From the NCBI RefSeq assembly GCF_004296405.1, contig NZ_PSRR01000021.1, positions 1 through 46,719 of the forward strand: DNA of 46,719 nucleotides. The letters are read 5' to 3'. Positions 9,643-17,838 of the stretch are shown piece after piece (the stretch's first letter is position 1; the number at the start of each line of letters is the position of its first letter). This stretch comes from Bradyrhizobium sp. Leo170. GTDB taxonomy: Bacteria > Pseudomonadota > Alphaproteobacteria > Rhizobiales > Xanthobacteraceae. Under the pieces are notes generated by a model. It saw only the letters and a list, made by a program, of their open reading frames with translations, was not told the DNA's origin and searched no databases. The position numbers were made by a program, and so were the translations under genes.

Positions 9643-10629
9643 TCACGGCATCGCAAAGCGCAGCGTCTTGCCGCCGCTGGTCATGTCGACCGGCGCAAAG
9701 CCGACCGTGGCAAGGCCACGCGTGGGGCAATCGCCCTGCTCGGCGATCTCGAACTTGCTCTCGCGGGTGCAGAGCTGCGTCGCGCCGCCCCAGTTCAACG
9801 GCTTGTCCTTCAGGCGGATGGTGCGGTTCTCGGCATCGACGGCTTCGGCGAAGGAGAAGATCTGCTTCGGCTGGCCGGCGACGTCGGGATGCAGGCACTT
9901 GCCGGGATCGATCCGATACCAGCCGCGGCTGGTGACGGCCTTGCCGTCGTCGGTCGCCACCGCCGCCATGATCTTGTGCGGCGTGTCGTTGCACCAGGTC
10001 AGTCCGGTCGCGGATGGCTTCTGCACGGCATCGATCATGGTGGTGAAGAAATTCGGCGATTGCACGACGTCGCTGGAGAGGCCGCGGCTCCTGAGGAACG
10101 CCGACAACGCTCCTTGCGTCTTCGGCCCGTCGACGCCGTCGATCGGCGCGGCATCATAGCCGGCGATCACGAGCAAGCGCTGGATGCCGGCAAGCCGTGC
10201 CTGCTCCTCGTCATATTCCGAGCCTTCGGCGAGATAGGCGACGAGGTTGCCGTCCTCGGACTGGGTCGGTGTTATCTGCGTGAATTGCGCCGGCGTCTGG
10301 CCGCTGCGGCACTGGCGGGCGGCGGCGATGACGAAATTGTCCTGCGCGACGCAGAGCGTATCGGTGCCGTTTTGCGGGATCGGCGAGGCGCCGTAGACGC
10401 CGAGCGCCCGCGCATTCAGAAGCACGCGGTCGGCGGAAAGCGCGCCCTGCACCACCACGCGGCAGGCGGCGGGGTCGATGCGGAACCAGCCCCGCGTCGC
10501 GGTCGCCGATTTCTCATCGATCCCGATGGCGGCCTCGACCACGTAACTCATGCGGTTGCAGAGCTTCAGGTCGGCCAGCGCCGGCGCGGAGGAAAACAAC
10601 AACGAGAGCGTGGCGGCCGGCAGCGCCAT
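9643..10629 (-). CDS. exported protein with two DUF1036 domains
   Basis: About 328 residues from the ATG at 10629, with a signal-peptide-like start (MALPAATLSLLFSSAPALA). Two similar cysteine-containing modules follow: an N-terminal one (LKLCNRMSYVVEAAIGI... RGWFRIDPAACRVVV) and a C-terminal one (LTWCNDTPHKIMAAVATDDG... RGWYRIDPGKCLHPDV). Both match the DUF1036 pattern. Between them lies IQRLLVIAGYDAAPIDGVDG PKTQGALSAF split across a run that resembles a peptidoglycan-binding (PGB1-like) repeat. The frame stays open to 10797, but that extension translates the 10677-10766 palindrome, so I reject it; the chosen start lacks a clear Shine-Dalgarno and basic n-region and is itself uncertain. Function unknown; a periplasmic or cell-wall location is inferred. 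Confidence 0.75.
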   Translation of the reverse strand: MALPAATLSLLFSSAPALADLKLCNRMSYVVEAAIGIDEKSATATRGWFRIDPAACRVVVQGALSADRVLLNARALGVYGASPIPQNGTDTLCVAQDNFVIAAARQCRSGQTPAQFTQITPTQSEDGNLVAYLAEGSEYDEEQARLAGIQRLLVIAGYDAAPIDGVDGPKTQGALSAFLRSRGLSSDVVQSPNFFTTMIDAVQKPSATGLTWCNDTPHKIMAAVATDDGKAVTSRGWYRIDPGKCLHPDVAGQPKQIFSFAEAVDAENRTIRLKDKPLNWGGATQLCTRESKFEIAEQGDCPTRGLATVGFAPVDMTSGGKTLRFAMP

Positions 10630-10676
10630 TAGAAGACGCGCCAGCCCGGAACGACGCGATTGCTTTGTCTTAAGCT

Positions 10677-10766
10677 CGTCATGCCCAGGCTTGACCCGGG
10701 CATCCACGCCTTTCCTACCGTCGGCAAACCGGACGTGGATGGCCGGGACAGGCCCGGCCATGACGG
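10677..10766. repeat. palindromic intergenic repeat (family A), argB-DUF1036 gap
   Basis: Left arm CGTCATGCCCAGGCTTGACC and right arm GGATGGCCGGGACAGGCCCG...CATGACGG are inverted copies with a 30-base loop. The element fills most of the gap downstream of argB. It is open in the frame of the DUF1036 gene and creates a misleading N-terminal extension there (…[11 protein letters not shown]…), a peptide expected wherever this repeat is translated. Confidence 0.75.
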
Positions 10767-10793
10767 CTCCAGTGTGCGTGGCCGCCCCAGCCA

Positions 10794-11690
10794 TCACTTG
10801 TGGATCAGCGTGCCGGTGCCCTGATCGGTGAACAGCTCCAGCAAGACCGCATGCTGCGTCTTGCCGTCGATGATGACGACGCCCTGCACGCCCTGCTCCA
10901 AGGCATAGATGCAGGTCTCGACCTTCGGGATCATGCCGCCGGAAATGGTGCCGTCGGCGATCAATTTGCGCGCGTCCTTCACCGACAATTCCGGGATCAG
11001 CTTCTTGGACTTGTCGAGCACGCCCGGCACGTCGGTGAGCAGCAGCAGGCGCTTGGCCTTCAACGCGCCCGCGACCGCGCCGGCAAAGGTGTCGGCATTG
11101 ATATTCAGCGTCTGGCCGCCGTCCTTGGATGTCGCAAGCGGCGCCAGCACCGGGATCAGCTCATAGCCGATGAGCTGGTTGAGCAGCGTCAGGTCGACCT
11201 TCTCGGGCTCGCCGACGAAGCCGAGATCGATCGCCTTCTCGATGTTGGAACCTGGATCGATCATGGTGCGCGTCGTCTTCGACGCCTTCACCATGTTGCC
11301 GTCCTTGCCGGAGAGGCCGACCGCCTTGCCGCCGGCCTCGTTGATATAGCCGACGAGCTGCTTGTTGACGGAGCCGGCCAGCACCATTTCGACGATCTCG
11401 ATCGTCGCCGCATCGGTGATGCGCAGGCCCGCCGCGAATTCGGACTGGATGCCGAGGCGCTTGAGCATGGTCGCGATCTGCGGCCCGCCGCCATGCACGA
11501 CCACCGGATTGATCGCGGTCTGCTCCAGGAGCACGATGTCGCGCGCAAAGGCCTTGGCGGTGTCCTCTGCGCCCATGGCATGGCCGCCATATTTGATGAC
11601 GATGGTTTCATCGTCATATTCCTGCATGTGCGGCAGCGCCTCGGACAGGATGCGGGCCTGGTCGAGCGGGCTGATCTGTGTGTCGGTCAT
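10794..11690 (-). CDS. argB: acetylglutamate kinase
   Basis: A 298-residue amino-acid kinase family protein. It carries [12 protein letters not shown] (phosphate-binding Lys and Gly loop), [16 protein letters not shown] (substrate loop), [12 protein letters not shown], and [17 protein letters not shown] near the C-terminus. It phosphorylates N-acetyl-L-glutamate in arginine biosynthesis. The start at 11690 ([20 protein letters not shown]) matches the usual family N-terminus. It follows the DUF423 gene on the same strand after a 117-base gap holding a degraded family B repeat. Confidence 0.95.
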   Translation of the reverse strand: MTDTQISPLDQARILSEALPHMQEYDDETIVIKYGGHAMGAEDTAKAFARDIVLLEQTAINPVVVHGGGPQIATMLKRLGIQSEFAAGLRITDAATIEIVEMVLAGSVNKQLVGYINEAGGKAVGLSGKDGNMVKASKTTRTMIDPGSNIEKAIDLGFVGEPEKVDLTLLNQLIGYELIPVLAPLATSKDGGQTLNINADTFAGAVAGALKAKRLLLLTDVPGVLDKSKKLIPELSVKDARKLIADGTISGGMIPKVETCIYALEQGVQGVVIIDGKTQHAVLLELFTDQGTGTLIHK

Positions 11691-11774
11691 GAAGCGGGTC
11701 TCGCAATTCCCAGAGAGCGGCGTCGGGCGCGGTTCTATCTGATTGGCGGGCTCGCGAAAAGCGCGTCTCTCACT

Positions 11775-11806
11775 TGTAGCCCCGTTGGCTCCACCCGGGC
11801 CACGAG
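11775..11806. repeat. degraded family B repeat
   Basis: TGTAGCCCCGTTGGCTCCAC followed by CCGGGCCACG shares the CCCCGTTGGCTCCA-CCGGGC-ACG wording of the right half of the 8835-8900 element. It is a half-copy with substitutions between DUF423 and argB. Confidence 0.5.
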
Positions 11807-11807
11807 G

Positions 11808-12185
11808 TTACAGCTTATCGCGATTCGGCCATACCGCCGCTACCGCCAGCACCAGCCAGCTCACGATCAACAGCGTTCCGCCGGTCGGCGCGGCCATCGG
11901 AAACAGTCCGTGGCCGGCATATTGGCGCAGGCAGAGATCGCCGGCGAACAATGACGCGGCGATGACGAAGCCGACCGCAGAGGCGCTCCCGATCGCGCGG
12001 TTCAGCAGGCCGCGACCCACGAGGGCGATTGCCCCGAGCACCGCACTGGCATGAAACAGCAGCATCGACGAGGCGGCTGCAAGCCGCGTCGCATCGGCGA
12101 GATGGGCGGATCCGGCCGCCAGCATCACGCCACAAGCGCCCATGAGGCCGGCCAGGAAGAGCAGGATTCGATGCAGGCTGGTCAT
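11808..12185 (-). CDS. DUF423 family small membrane protein
   Basis: A 125-residue protein with four hydrophobic segments (about residues 6-26, 40-57, 67-86 and 100-118). The first holds ILLFLAGLMGACGVMLAAGS, followed by a His and later FHASAVLGAIAL and SLFAGDLCLRQYAG. This pattern (small tetraspan protein, GA.G....AF.AH-like start, SGSLY-like third helix) matches DUF423/YgdD. Function unknown. Its ATG overlaps the stop codon of engB by four bases (ATGA), so translation is probably coupled to that gene. Confidence 0.75.
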   Translation of the reverse strand: MTSLHRILLFLAGLMGACGVMLAAGSAHLADATRLAAASSMLLFHASAVLGAIALVGRGLLNRAIGSASAVGFVIAASLFAGDLCLRQYAGHGLFPMAAPTGGTLLIVSWLVLAVAAVWPNRDKL

Positions 12186-12835
12186 CCGCGGCGCTCCTCG
12201 AGCAGGCGTACCATCGCGGCGCGCAGCTCCGGCATGCCGGCGCCGGTCCGTGAGGAGGTCGCCAATATATCCGGAAAGGCGGCCGGGTGTTTGGCCAGCG
12301 CGGCCGCGGTCTCTTCGATGCGGGTCGTAAGCTCGGAGGCCTTCACCTGGTCCGCCTTGGTCAGCACGACCTGGTAGCTGACGGCCGATTTGTCGAGCGT
12401 CTTCAGGACGGCGAGATCGACATCCTTGATGCCATGGCGGGCGTCGATCAGGACATAGACCCGCGCCAGGGTGGCGCGGCCCTGCAGGAATTTATGGATC
12501 AGCGCGGTCCAGGACGCGACCTTGGCCTTGGGTGCGGAGGCATAGCCATAGCCGGGCATGTCGACCAGACGGAAGCCCGCTTTCTCTGGGCCTTCGAAGA
12601 AGATCAATTCCTGGGTGCGTCCCGGCGTGTGCGAGGTGCGTGCCAACGTGCTGCGGCCGGTGAGCGCGTTGATCAGGCTCGACTTGCCGACATTGGAACG
12701 TCCGGCAAACGCAACCTCTAACCCCGCCATCGGCGGCAGCGTCTCGATCGACGGCGCAGCCCAGATGAAGTGCCAGTCGCCGGCGAACAGTTTTCGCCCC
12801 GCTTCGATCAGCTCCGCATCAGTTTCGGCGGTCAT
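12182..12835 (-). CDS. engB: ribosome biogenesis GTPase EngB (YihA/YsxC)
   Basis: A 217-residue single-domain GTPase. The G1 P-loop is FAGRSNVGKSSLINAL (about residues 43-57), switch I follows with RTSHTPGRTQ, G3 is RLVDMPGYGYA, G4 is VLTKADQVK and G5 is near ILATSSRTGAG. EngB acts in late assembly of the large ribosomal subunit. It lies in the minus-strand run yidC-engB-DUF423-argB; the gap to yidC contains a family C palindrome. Confidence 0.95.
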   Translation of the reverse strand: MTAETDAELIEAGRKLFAGDWHFIWAAPSIETLPPMAGLEVAFAGRSNVGKSSLINALTGRSTLARTSHTPGRTQELIFFEGPEKAGFRLVDMPGYGYASAPKAKVASWTALIHKFLQGRATLARVYVLIDARHGIKDVDLAVLKTLDKSAVSYQVVLTKADQVKASELTTRIEETAAALAKHPAAFPDILATSSRTGAGMPELRAAMVRLLEERRG

Positions 12836-12858
12836 GTGGGAAGGTCTCGCTCGCGCCC

Positions 12859-12942
12859 GTCATTGCGAGGAGCGAAGCGACGAAGCAATCCATTGCTCCG
12901 CAAGCGGTGAAATGGATTGCTTCGGTTCGCTCGCAATGACGT
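12859..12942. repeat. palindromic intergenic repeat (family C), yidC-engB gap
   Basis: GTCATTGCGAGGAGCGAAGC at the left mirrors GCTTCGGTTCGCTCGCAATGAC at the right, and AAGCAATCCATT mirrors AATGGATTGCTT inside. This is the widespread TCATTGCGAGGAGCGAAGC-type bacterial interspersed palindrome. It abuts the yidC stop codon (12945) and may define the 3' end of its mRNA. Confidence 0.8.
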
Positions 12943-12944
12943 CG

Positions 12945-14795
12945 TTACGTCGCTTTCTTCGGCGCGAAGGTGGCCTTGAGGTTGTCGAACAATTCCACCT
13001 TCACCCCGTTCCGGTGCATGATGTAGCTCTGCTGCGCCACCGAAAGCAGGTTGTTCCAGGCCCAGTAGATCACCAGGCCTGCCGGGAAGCCGGCCAGCAT
13101 GAACGTGAAGATCAAGGGCATCCAGTCGAAGATCATCTTCTGCGTCGGATCCGGCGGTGTCGGATTGAGCTTCATCTGGAACCACATCGTGATGCCCATG
13201 ATGATCGGCCAGATGCCGAGCCACAGATAGTGGCCGAACACCGGGATCGTGGTGGGATCGAACGGGATCAGGCCGAACAGGGTGAACAGGTTGGTCGGAT
13301 CCGGCGCCGACAGGTCCTTGATCCAGCCGAAGAACGGCGCATGCCGCATCTCGATGGTGACGAACAGGACCTTGTAGAGCGAGAAGAACACCGGGATCTG
13401 CAGCGCGATGGGAAGGCAGCCCGCGATCGGGTTGATCTTCTCCTTCTTATAGATCTCCATCATCTCCTGCTGCTGCTTCACCCGGTCGTCCGGATAACGC
13501 TCCTTCAGCGCCGCGAGCTGCGGCTGGATCGACTTCATCTTCGCCATCGAGGCGTAGGACTTGTTGGCGAGCGGGAAGAACAACAGCTTCACGATCACCG
13601 TCACCAGCAGGATCGAGACGCCGAAATTGCCGAACAGGCGATAGAACCAGTCGAGCGCCAGGAACATCGGCTTGGTGATGAAGTAGAACCAGCCCCAGTC
13701 GATCAGCAGATCGAAGTGATTGAGGCCGAGCTGCCGATTGTAGCCGCCCGGCCCAAGCGGGAAGTTGATGCCAACGACGCCGGCTTCCTTGGCGCCGGCG
13801 AACAGCCGCGCGTTGGCGGTGACGGTGCCGCCGGCCGCGACGGTCTGCGGCTCCAGCAGATAGTCCGTCTGGTACCGCCTGATATTGTTGACAAGATCGG
13901 AGGAAAAACTCGCTTGCAGCTTGGCGGAGGTGTCCGGCAGCAGCGCAGAAGCCCAGTATTTGTCCGTGATACCGAGCCAGCCATCGGTGGCGGTGAAGTT
14001 CACCCGCTTGGCGTCGTCGATTTTCTTGTAGCCGTATTCCTGCAGGCCATGGTCGCCGAGATAGCCGATCAGGCCTTCATGAAGGATGTAGTAGCCGGAA
14101 ACCTGCGGCGTGCCGTGGCGCGAGATCAGCGCAAAGGGATAGAGCGTGACCGGGGCGCTGCCGGCATTGGTGACTTCATCCTTGATGGTGAAGAGATAGC
14201 GATCGTCGACCGCGATGGTGCGGCGGAAAGTCAGGCCTTCGCCATTGTCGTATTTCAGCGTGACCGGATTCGTCGGCGTCAGCGTGCCGGAACCCTCCTG
14301 CTGCCACACCGTGCTCGCGTCGGGCATCCGCAACGTGGTGCCGCTCGCCGGCACCCAGCCGAATTCCGCGTAATAGGGCGCGGCCGTCTGCGACGGCGAG
14401 AACAGCACGATCGGCGGTGATTTCGGGTCGACGGTGTCGCGGAATTTCTCCAGCGACAGGTCGTCGATGCGCGCGCCCTTCAGCGAGATGCTGCCGGACA
14501 GCGTGGGTGTGTCGATCTTGACGCGCGGGCTGGCCTCGACCGCGGCTTCGCGGCTGACGACCGGCGCGCCGGAGGCCGGTTGTGTGGCTGAAGGCGGTGA
14601 CGCCGATCCCGGCTGCGGTGCGGTGCTAGGGGTCGCCTGCTGCGTCTGCGGCGTCTGCTGCTTCTGCAGTTCCGCCTGCGCGTGCTGCTGCGCGCGCTGC
14701 TTCTCCATCTGCGGCACGTTGTAGAAATATTGCCAGGCGATCAGCACCAGGCCGGACAGAATGACGGCGATGATGGTGTTGCGGTTATCGGTCAT
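12945..14795 (-). CDS. yidC: membrane protein insertase YidC
   Basis: A 616-residue protein with the Gram-negative YidC layout. An N-terminal membrane anchor (about 7-24, IIAVILSGLVLIAWQYFYNV) is followed by a Gln/Pro/Ala-rich linker (30-75). A large periplasmic beta domain spans about 80-350, then the conserved C-terminal five-helix insertase core (from about 365, e.g. LDWFYRLFGNFGVSILLVTV, PIALQIPVFFSLYKVLFVTI). The tail is basic and Lys-rich. YidC inserts inner-membrane proteins alone or with SecYEG. It follows rnpA by 19 bases, as in the common rpmH-rnpA-yidC order. Confidence 0.96.
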   Translation of the reverse strand: MTDNRNTIIAVILSGLVLIAWQYFYNVPQMEKQRAQQHAQAELQKQQTPQTQQATPSTAPQPGSASPPSATQPASGAPVVSREAAVEASPRVKIDTPTLSGSISLKGARIDDLSLEKFRDTVDPKSPPIVLFSPSQTAAPYYAEFGWVPASGTTLRMPDASTVWQQEGSGTLTPTNPVTLKYDNGEGLTFRRTIAVDDRYLFTIKDEVTNAGSAPVTLYPFALISRHGTPQVSGYYILHEGLIGYLGDHGLQEYGYKKIDDAKRVNFTATDGWLGITDKYWASALLPDTSAKLQASFSSDLVNNIRRYQTDYLLEPQTVAAGGTVTANARLFAGAKEAGVVGINFPLGPGGYNRQLGLNHFDLLIDWGWFYFITKPMFLALDWFYRLFGNFGVSILLVTVIVKLLFFPLANKSYASMAKMKSIQPQLAALKERYPDDRVKQQQEMMEIYKKEKINPIAGCLPIALQIPVFFSLYKVLFVTIEMRHAPFFGWIKDLSAPDPTNLFTLFGLIPFDPTTIPVFGHYLWLGIWPIIMGITMWFQMKLNPTPPDPTQKMIFDWMPLIFTFMLAGFPAGLVIYWAWNNLLSVAQQSYIMHRNGVKVELFDNLKATFAPKKAT

Positions 14796-14814
14796 CTCTT
14801 CAAGGTCTCGTCAT

Positions 14815-15195
14815 TCAATTCCGGTTGCCGCCGCTCTTTATATTATTCTGGCTGCCGCCGCTTTTGGCCGGTTGCCGGTCGAGGCGGCGAAGCGCCGCGC
14901 GGAGGTCGTCGAGCATGGCCGCGAAGTCGCGGGTCAGTGCATCCCGGCGGCCGACTAACACATAATCATGATGTGGTCGCATCGGTATGACGTCGAGCTG
15001 CTGTATCAGCGCGCGAAGCCTGCGCCGGATGCGGTTGCGCTCGGTAGCGGTGCCGTTCTTCTTGGTGACGGTGAAGCCGACGCGGATCGGGCCATCATCG
15101 TCGCGGGCGCGGCCCTGCAGCACAAAGGCCGGGCTGGTCGCCCGCGCGCCATTGGCAACGGCGACGAAGTCCGCCCGCTGCCTTAGCCGATCCAT
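14815..15195 (-). CDS. rnpA: ribonuclease P protein component
   Basis: A 126-residue basic protein with the RNR signature in ATERNRIRRRLRALIQQL (about residues 50-67) and an N-terminal beta strand region (RVGFTVTKKNG). It binds the RNase P RNA to mature tRNA 5' ends. The C-terminal tail (KSGGSQNNIKSGGNRN) is low-complexity and partly repeated, which is unusual but harmless-looking. The gene lies 27 bases after rpmH. Confidence 0.92.
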   Translation of the reverse strand: MDRLRQRADFVAVANGARATSPAFVLQGRARDDDGPIRVGFTVTKKNGTATERNRIRRRLRALIQQLDVIPMRPHHDYVLVGRRDALTRDFAAMLDDLRAALRRLDRQPAKSGGSQNNIKSGGNRN

Positions 15196-15222
15196 TTAGA
15201 ATCTCCGGAAGACGCCCGGGGC

Positions 15223-15357
15223 TCAGGCGCTCAGACGCTTGCGGCCACGCGCGCGGCGCGCAGCGAGGACCTTGCGGCCGCCGGCCGTGGCGAGACGGGC
15301 GCGGAAGCCGTGGCGGCGCTTGCGCACCAGTTTGCTGGGTTGATAAGTCCGCTTCAC
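15223..15357 (-). CDS. rpmH: 50S ribosomal protein L34
   Basis: A 44-residue protein reading (M)[17 protein letters not shown]... to GRKRLSA, the full L34 sequence. The start is a GTG at 15357, preceded by GGAGAA seven bases upstream. No in-frame ATG gives a plausible N-terminus, so the GTG start is well supported. It heads rpmH-rnpA-yidC. Confidence 0.95.
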   Translation of the reverse strand: MKRTYQPSKLVRKRRHGFRARLATAGGRKVLAARRARGRKRLSA

Positions 15358-15498
15358 GGGTAGTTCTCCGCTGAACAGGCAATCTGCCGATGAATTGAGA
15401 TAGGGTGTCCGGTGATGCAGGCTGGCCCAAAATCGGCCATTCGCGGCCCCAAATGAGCCGCCCCCGGCAAACCGGGCCATCGCGGACAATTTGCGCGG

Positions 15499-15527
15499 CT
15501 TATAAGGGAGCGCCTCCTTTTCGTCAA
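15499..15527 (-). promoter_or_regulatory. sigma-70-type promoter for rpmH-rnpA-yidC
   Basis: On the minus strand TTGACG (15527-15522) and TATAAG (15504-15499) are separated by exactly 17 bases, close to consensus for housekeeping sigma. It lies about 140 bases upstream of the rpmH GTG, leaving a long leader, and no other gene intervenes. Confidence 0.7.
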
Positions 15528-15731
15528 TGTCGCCCCGTGCGGCAAAAGCGGTTCTTCGAAAGGTCGTAATTCGCGGAAATAGTCCTGATTCTGTGGGGTT
15601 GTTGCATATGTGGGCTGGCTTTAGCCGGCTGCATCCGGGGCTCATGGAACCGGCTTACATTAGCGATCCGTAATTTGACCGGCGATGGTGCACGGCAGCA
15701 TGCTGAACATGCGCCAAAGAAGGCCTATATC

Positions 15732-17210
15732 GTGTCAGTGACCGACGATCAGCCGACGACGGAGAAGTCTCGGGCGCAGCCGGTTTACCGGCTTGGCCTG
15801 TCCGGCAAGCTTCTGCTGCTCACGATCCCCCTGGTGATGATCGCCGGGATGCTGATCTTTGTGCCCGCGATCGCCAACTTCCGGATCAACCGGCTGAACG
15901 ACCGGCTGGCCGCGGCCAACACCGCGGCGCTGGTGCTCGATGCCGCGCCATCCGGCTACGTCCCCGAATCGCTGGCGCGCCAGATCCTCACCAGCATCGG
16001 CGCCCGCGCGGTGGCGATCAAGATGGGCCAGCAGCGGCGACTGCTCGCCAGCGCCGACCTGCCGGCTGCGATCGACCATGACGTCGACCTGCGCGACATA
16101 TCGGTGTGGTCGGCGATCGTCGATGCGTTCCAGATCATGCTGGAGCACGGCGACCAGACCATCCGCGTGGTCGGGCCGGCGCCGGGCCAGGCGCAGTTCA
16201 TCGAGGTGGTGATCGACGAGAAGCCGCTGCGCCAGGCGATGTACCGCTTCTCACGCAACGTCTTGATCGTCGCGCTCCTGATCGCGGGCCTTACCGCGGG
16301 CCTGGTCTATCTCGCCCTGCATTATTTGTTCGTGCGCCCGATGCGGCGGCTGACCGCGAGCCTGATCGGTTTCCACGAAAACCCCGAAAGTTCGGCGCGA
16401 ATCATCGTGCCGAGCCAACGTGGTGACGAGATCGGCGTCGCTGAGCGCGAGCTGTCCGACATGCAGCGCGACCTGGTCTCGATGCTGCATCAGAAGAGCC
16501 GGCTGGCGGCGCTGGGGCTCGCCGTCTCCAAGATCAACCACGATCTGCGCAACCTGCTTGCCTCCTCGCAGCTTCTGTCCGATCAGCTCGCAAGCGTCCC
16601 CGATCCCAGGGTGCAACGCTTCGCGCCGAAACTGCTGCGTTCGCTCGAGCGCGCGATCGCCTTCTGCCAGTCGACATTGTCCTACGGCCGCGCTCAGGAG
16701 GCCGCGCCCGACCGCCGCATGATCCTGGTCGAGCCCGTCGTCGTCGAGGTGCGCGAATCGGCAGGGCTTGCCTCGGATGCCTCGATCACCTGGATCAGCG
16801 CGATCGAGCGCGGGCTCGCGATCGACGCCGATCCGGACCAGCTATTCCGCGTGCTGCTCAACCTCGTGCGCAACGCGGCGCAGGCGCTGGAGAGCCGTCC
16901 GGCGACCGACGGCGGTGCCCAGCAGATCCGCATCACCGGTCGCCGCGAGGGGACGGTCGCGATCGTCGAGGTCTCCGACACCGGTCCCGGCGTTCCCCAG
17001 AAGACCCGCGATCACCTGTTCGAGGCGTTCCAGACGTCCGGCCGCCCCGGCGGCAGCGGGCTCGGCCTTGCGATCGCCGCCGAGCTGATCCGCGCCCATG
17101 ACGGCGAGATCAACCTGGTCGAGGGCACCATCGGCGCCACCTTCCGCATCGCCATTCCCGACCGGCCGGTGGAACTCCAGATCATCCGCACCGAGCGCGC
17201 ACGGGCCTGA
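15732..17210 (+). CDS. membrane sensor histidine kinase (HAMP, HisKA-like, HATPase)
   Basis: About 492 residues from the GTG at 15732, which has AAGAAGG about ten bases upstream; an in-frame TTG at 15675 is the alternative. Membrane segments lie at about residues 25-49 and 172-198 and enclose a periplasmic domain of about 120 residues. A HAMP linker follows, then the phospho-acceptor region AVSKINHDLRNLLASSQLL (His about 270). The ATPase domain has NLVRNAAQAL (N box), DTGPGVP (G1) and GRPGGSGLGLAIAAELI (G2). The ligand is unknown. No response regulator gene is adjacent, so it is an orphan kinase here; the neighbours are rpmH (divergent) and a tRNA. Confidence 0.9.
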   Translation: MSVTDDQPTTEKSRAQPVYRLGLSGKLLLLTIPLVMIAGMLIFVPAIANFRINRLNDRLAAANTAALVLDAAPSGYVPESLARQILTSIGARAVAIKMGQQRRLLASADLPAAIDHDVDLRDISVWSAIVDAFQIMLEHGDQTIRVVGPAPGQAQFIEVVIDEKPLRQAMYRFSRNVLIVALLIAGLTAGLVYLALHYLFVRPMRRLTASLIGFHENPESSARIIVPSQRGDEIGVAERELSDMQRDLVSMLHQKSRLAALGLAVSKINHDLRNLLASSQLLSDQLASVPDPRVQRFAPKLLRSLERAIAFCQSTLSYGRAQEAAPDRRMILVEPVVVEVRESAGLASDASITWISAIERGLAIDADPDQLFRVLLNLVRNAAQALESRPATDGGAQQIRITGRREGTVAIVEVSDTGPGVPQKTRDHLFEAFQTSGRPGGSGLGLAIAAELIRAHDGEINLVEGTIGATFRIAIPDRPVELQIIRTERARA

Positions 17211-17225
17211 GGCGTATGCCGGAAT

Positions 17226-17245
17226 AGCCGGAAACTCCGGCTTTC
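17226..17245 (+). terminator. possible terminator after the histidine kinase
   Basis: AGCCGGA-AAC-TCCGGCT gives a seven-pair stem immediately followed by TTC, 16 bases after the kinase stop. The T run is short, so it may be only a weak intrinsic terminator. Confidence 0.4.
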
Positions 17246-17301
17246 ACTGCCCGGGGCGCGCTTCCGGCCCAAATCAACCCAGAGAACCCCCACCCCAGAC
17301 C

Positions 17302-17330
17302 TTGCCAACGGGATCGGGACCTTGTAGCTA
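17302..17330 (+). promoter_or_regulatory. likely tRNA-Arg promoter
   Basis: TTGCCA (17302-17307) and TAGCTA (17325-17330) are separated by 17 bases, with the mature tRNA starting 72 bases downstream. The match is moderate at the -10. Confidence 0.45.
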
Positions 17331-17402
17331 GAGCGCTCTTTCGCTGATGCGTCCGAGCCTCCTCGGATGCACCTCGGGCTTTCACGCCCCTCACGCGAAA
17401 AC

Positions 17403-17479
17403 GCGCCCGTAGCTCAGCTGGATAGAGCATCAGACTACGAATCTGAGGGTCGGACGTTCGAATCGTTCCGGGCGCGCCA
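17403..17479 (+). tRNA. tRNA-Arg (anticodon ACG)
   Basis: The acceptor strand GCGCCCG (17403-17409) pairs with CGGGCGC (17469-17475), followed by G and an encoded CCA (17477-17479). The D arm contains AGCTCAGCTGGATAGAGC. The anticodon stem TCAGA/TCTGA encloses loop CTACGAA, giving anticodon ACG. The T arm has stem GGACG/CGTTC (one G-T pair) and loop TTCGAAT. It reads CGN Arg codons after A34-to-inosine editing. Low-GC decayed genes begin just downstream, as expected when a tRNA 3' end has served as an integration site. Confidence 0.96.
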
Positions 17480-17838
17480 TTCGCACAAGCTCCTATTGGA
17501 AATCAAGAACTAACGCAGATACAACGCTTAGCTGCCGCGTGGTGGTCACAAGCGGTGGTGCTAATCGTGCGCGTATTGATGGGCGTTATCAAGGACAGGC
17601 CGGGACGTACTGTGCCCGCAAGACGGTGCCAGAGCAGCCCAAGGGTTTGCAGGCCCGCAGTTGCGCGCGAGCTGAACAACGGCAAGGCCGTGCAGACCCT
17701 AACGGAAAGTGCTCCGTTGGATGGCAGCGCTCTGGCGCTTGCACCGCCTTGGCTCATCCACCGGCGTGGCTGTGGTAGTCCCGTTGCTTCTCTATTTGCA
17801 CGAGTGCTATCTGGGAACCCGCAAGAAAGGGGCACGGA
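17480..17838 (+). other. tRNA-proximal gap without a recognisable gene
   Basis: Open frames exist on both strands but none has a family-like sequence, a good start or consistent codon use. I found no second copy of the tRNA 3' end here or downstream to about 20 kb. A purine-rich ribosome-binding site (AAGAAAGGGG) ends the stretch just before the ATG at 17839. Confidence 0.5.

Noticed and set aside
17480..17838. Possible integrase remnant after the tRNA
   Set aside because: No frame shows tyrosine-recombinase motifs, and no direct repeat of the tRNA 3' end was found downstream.
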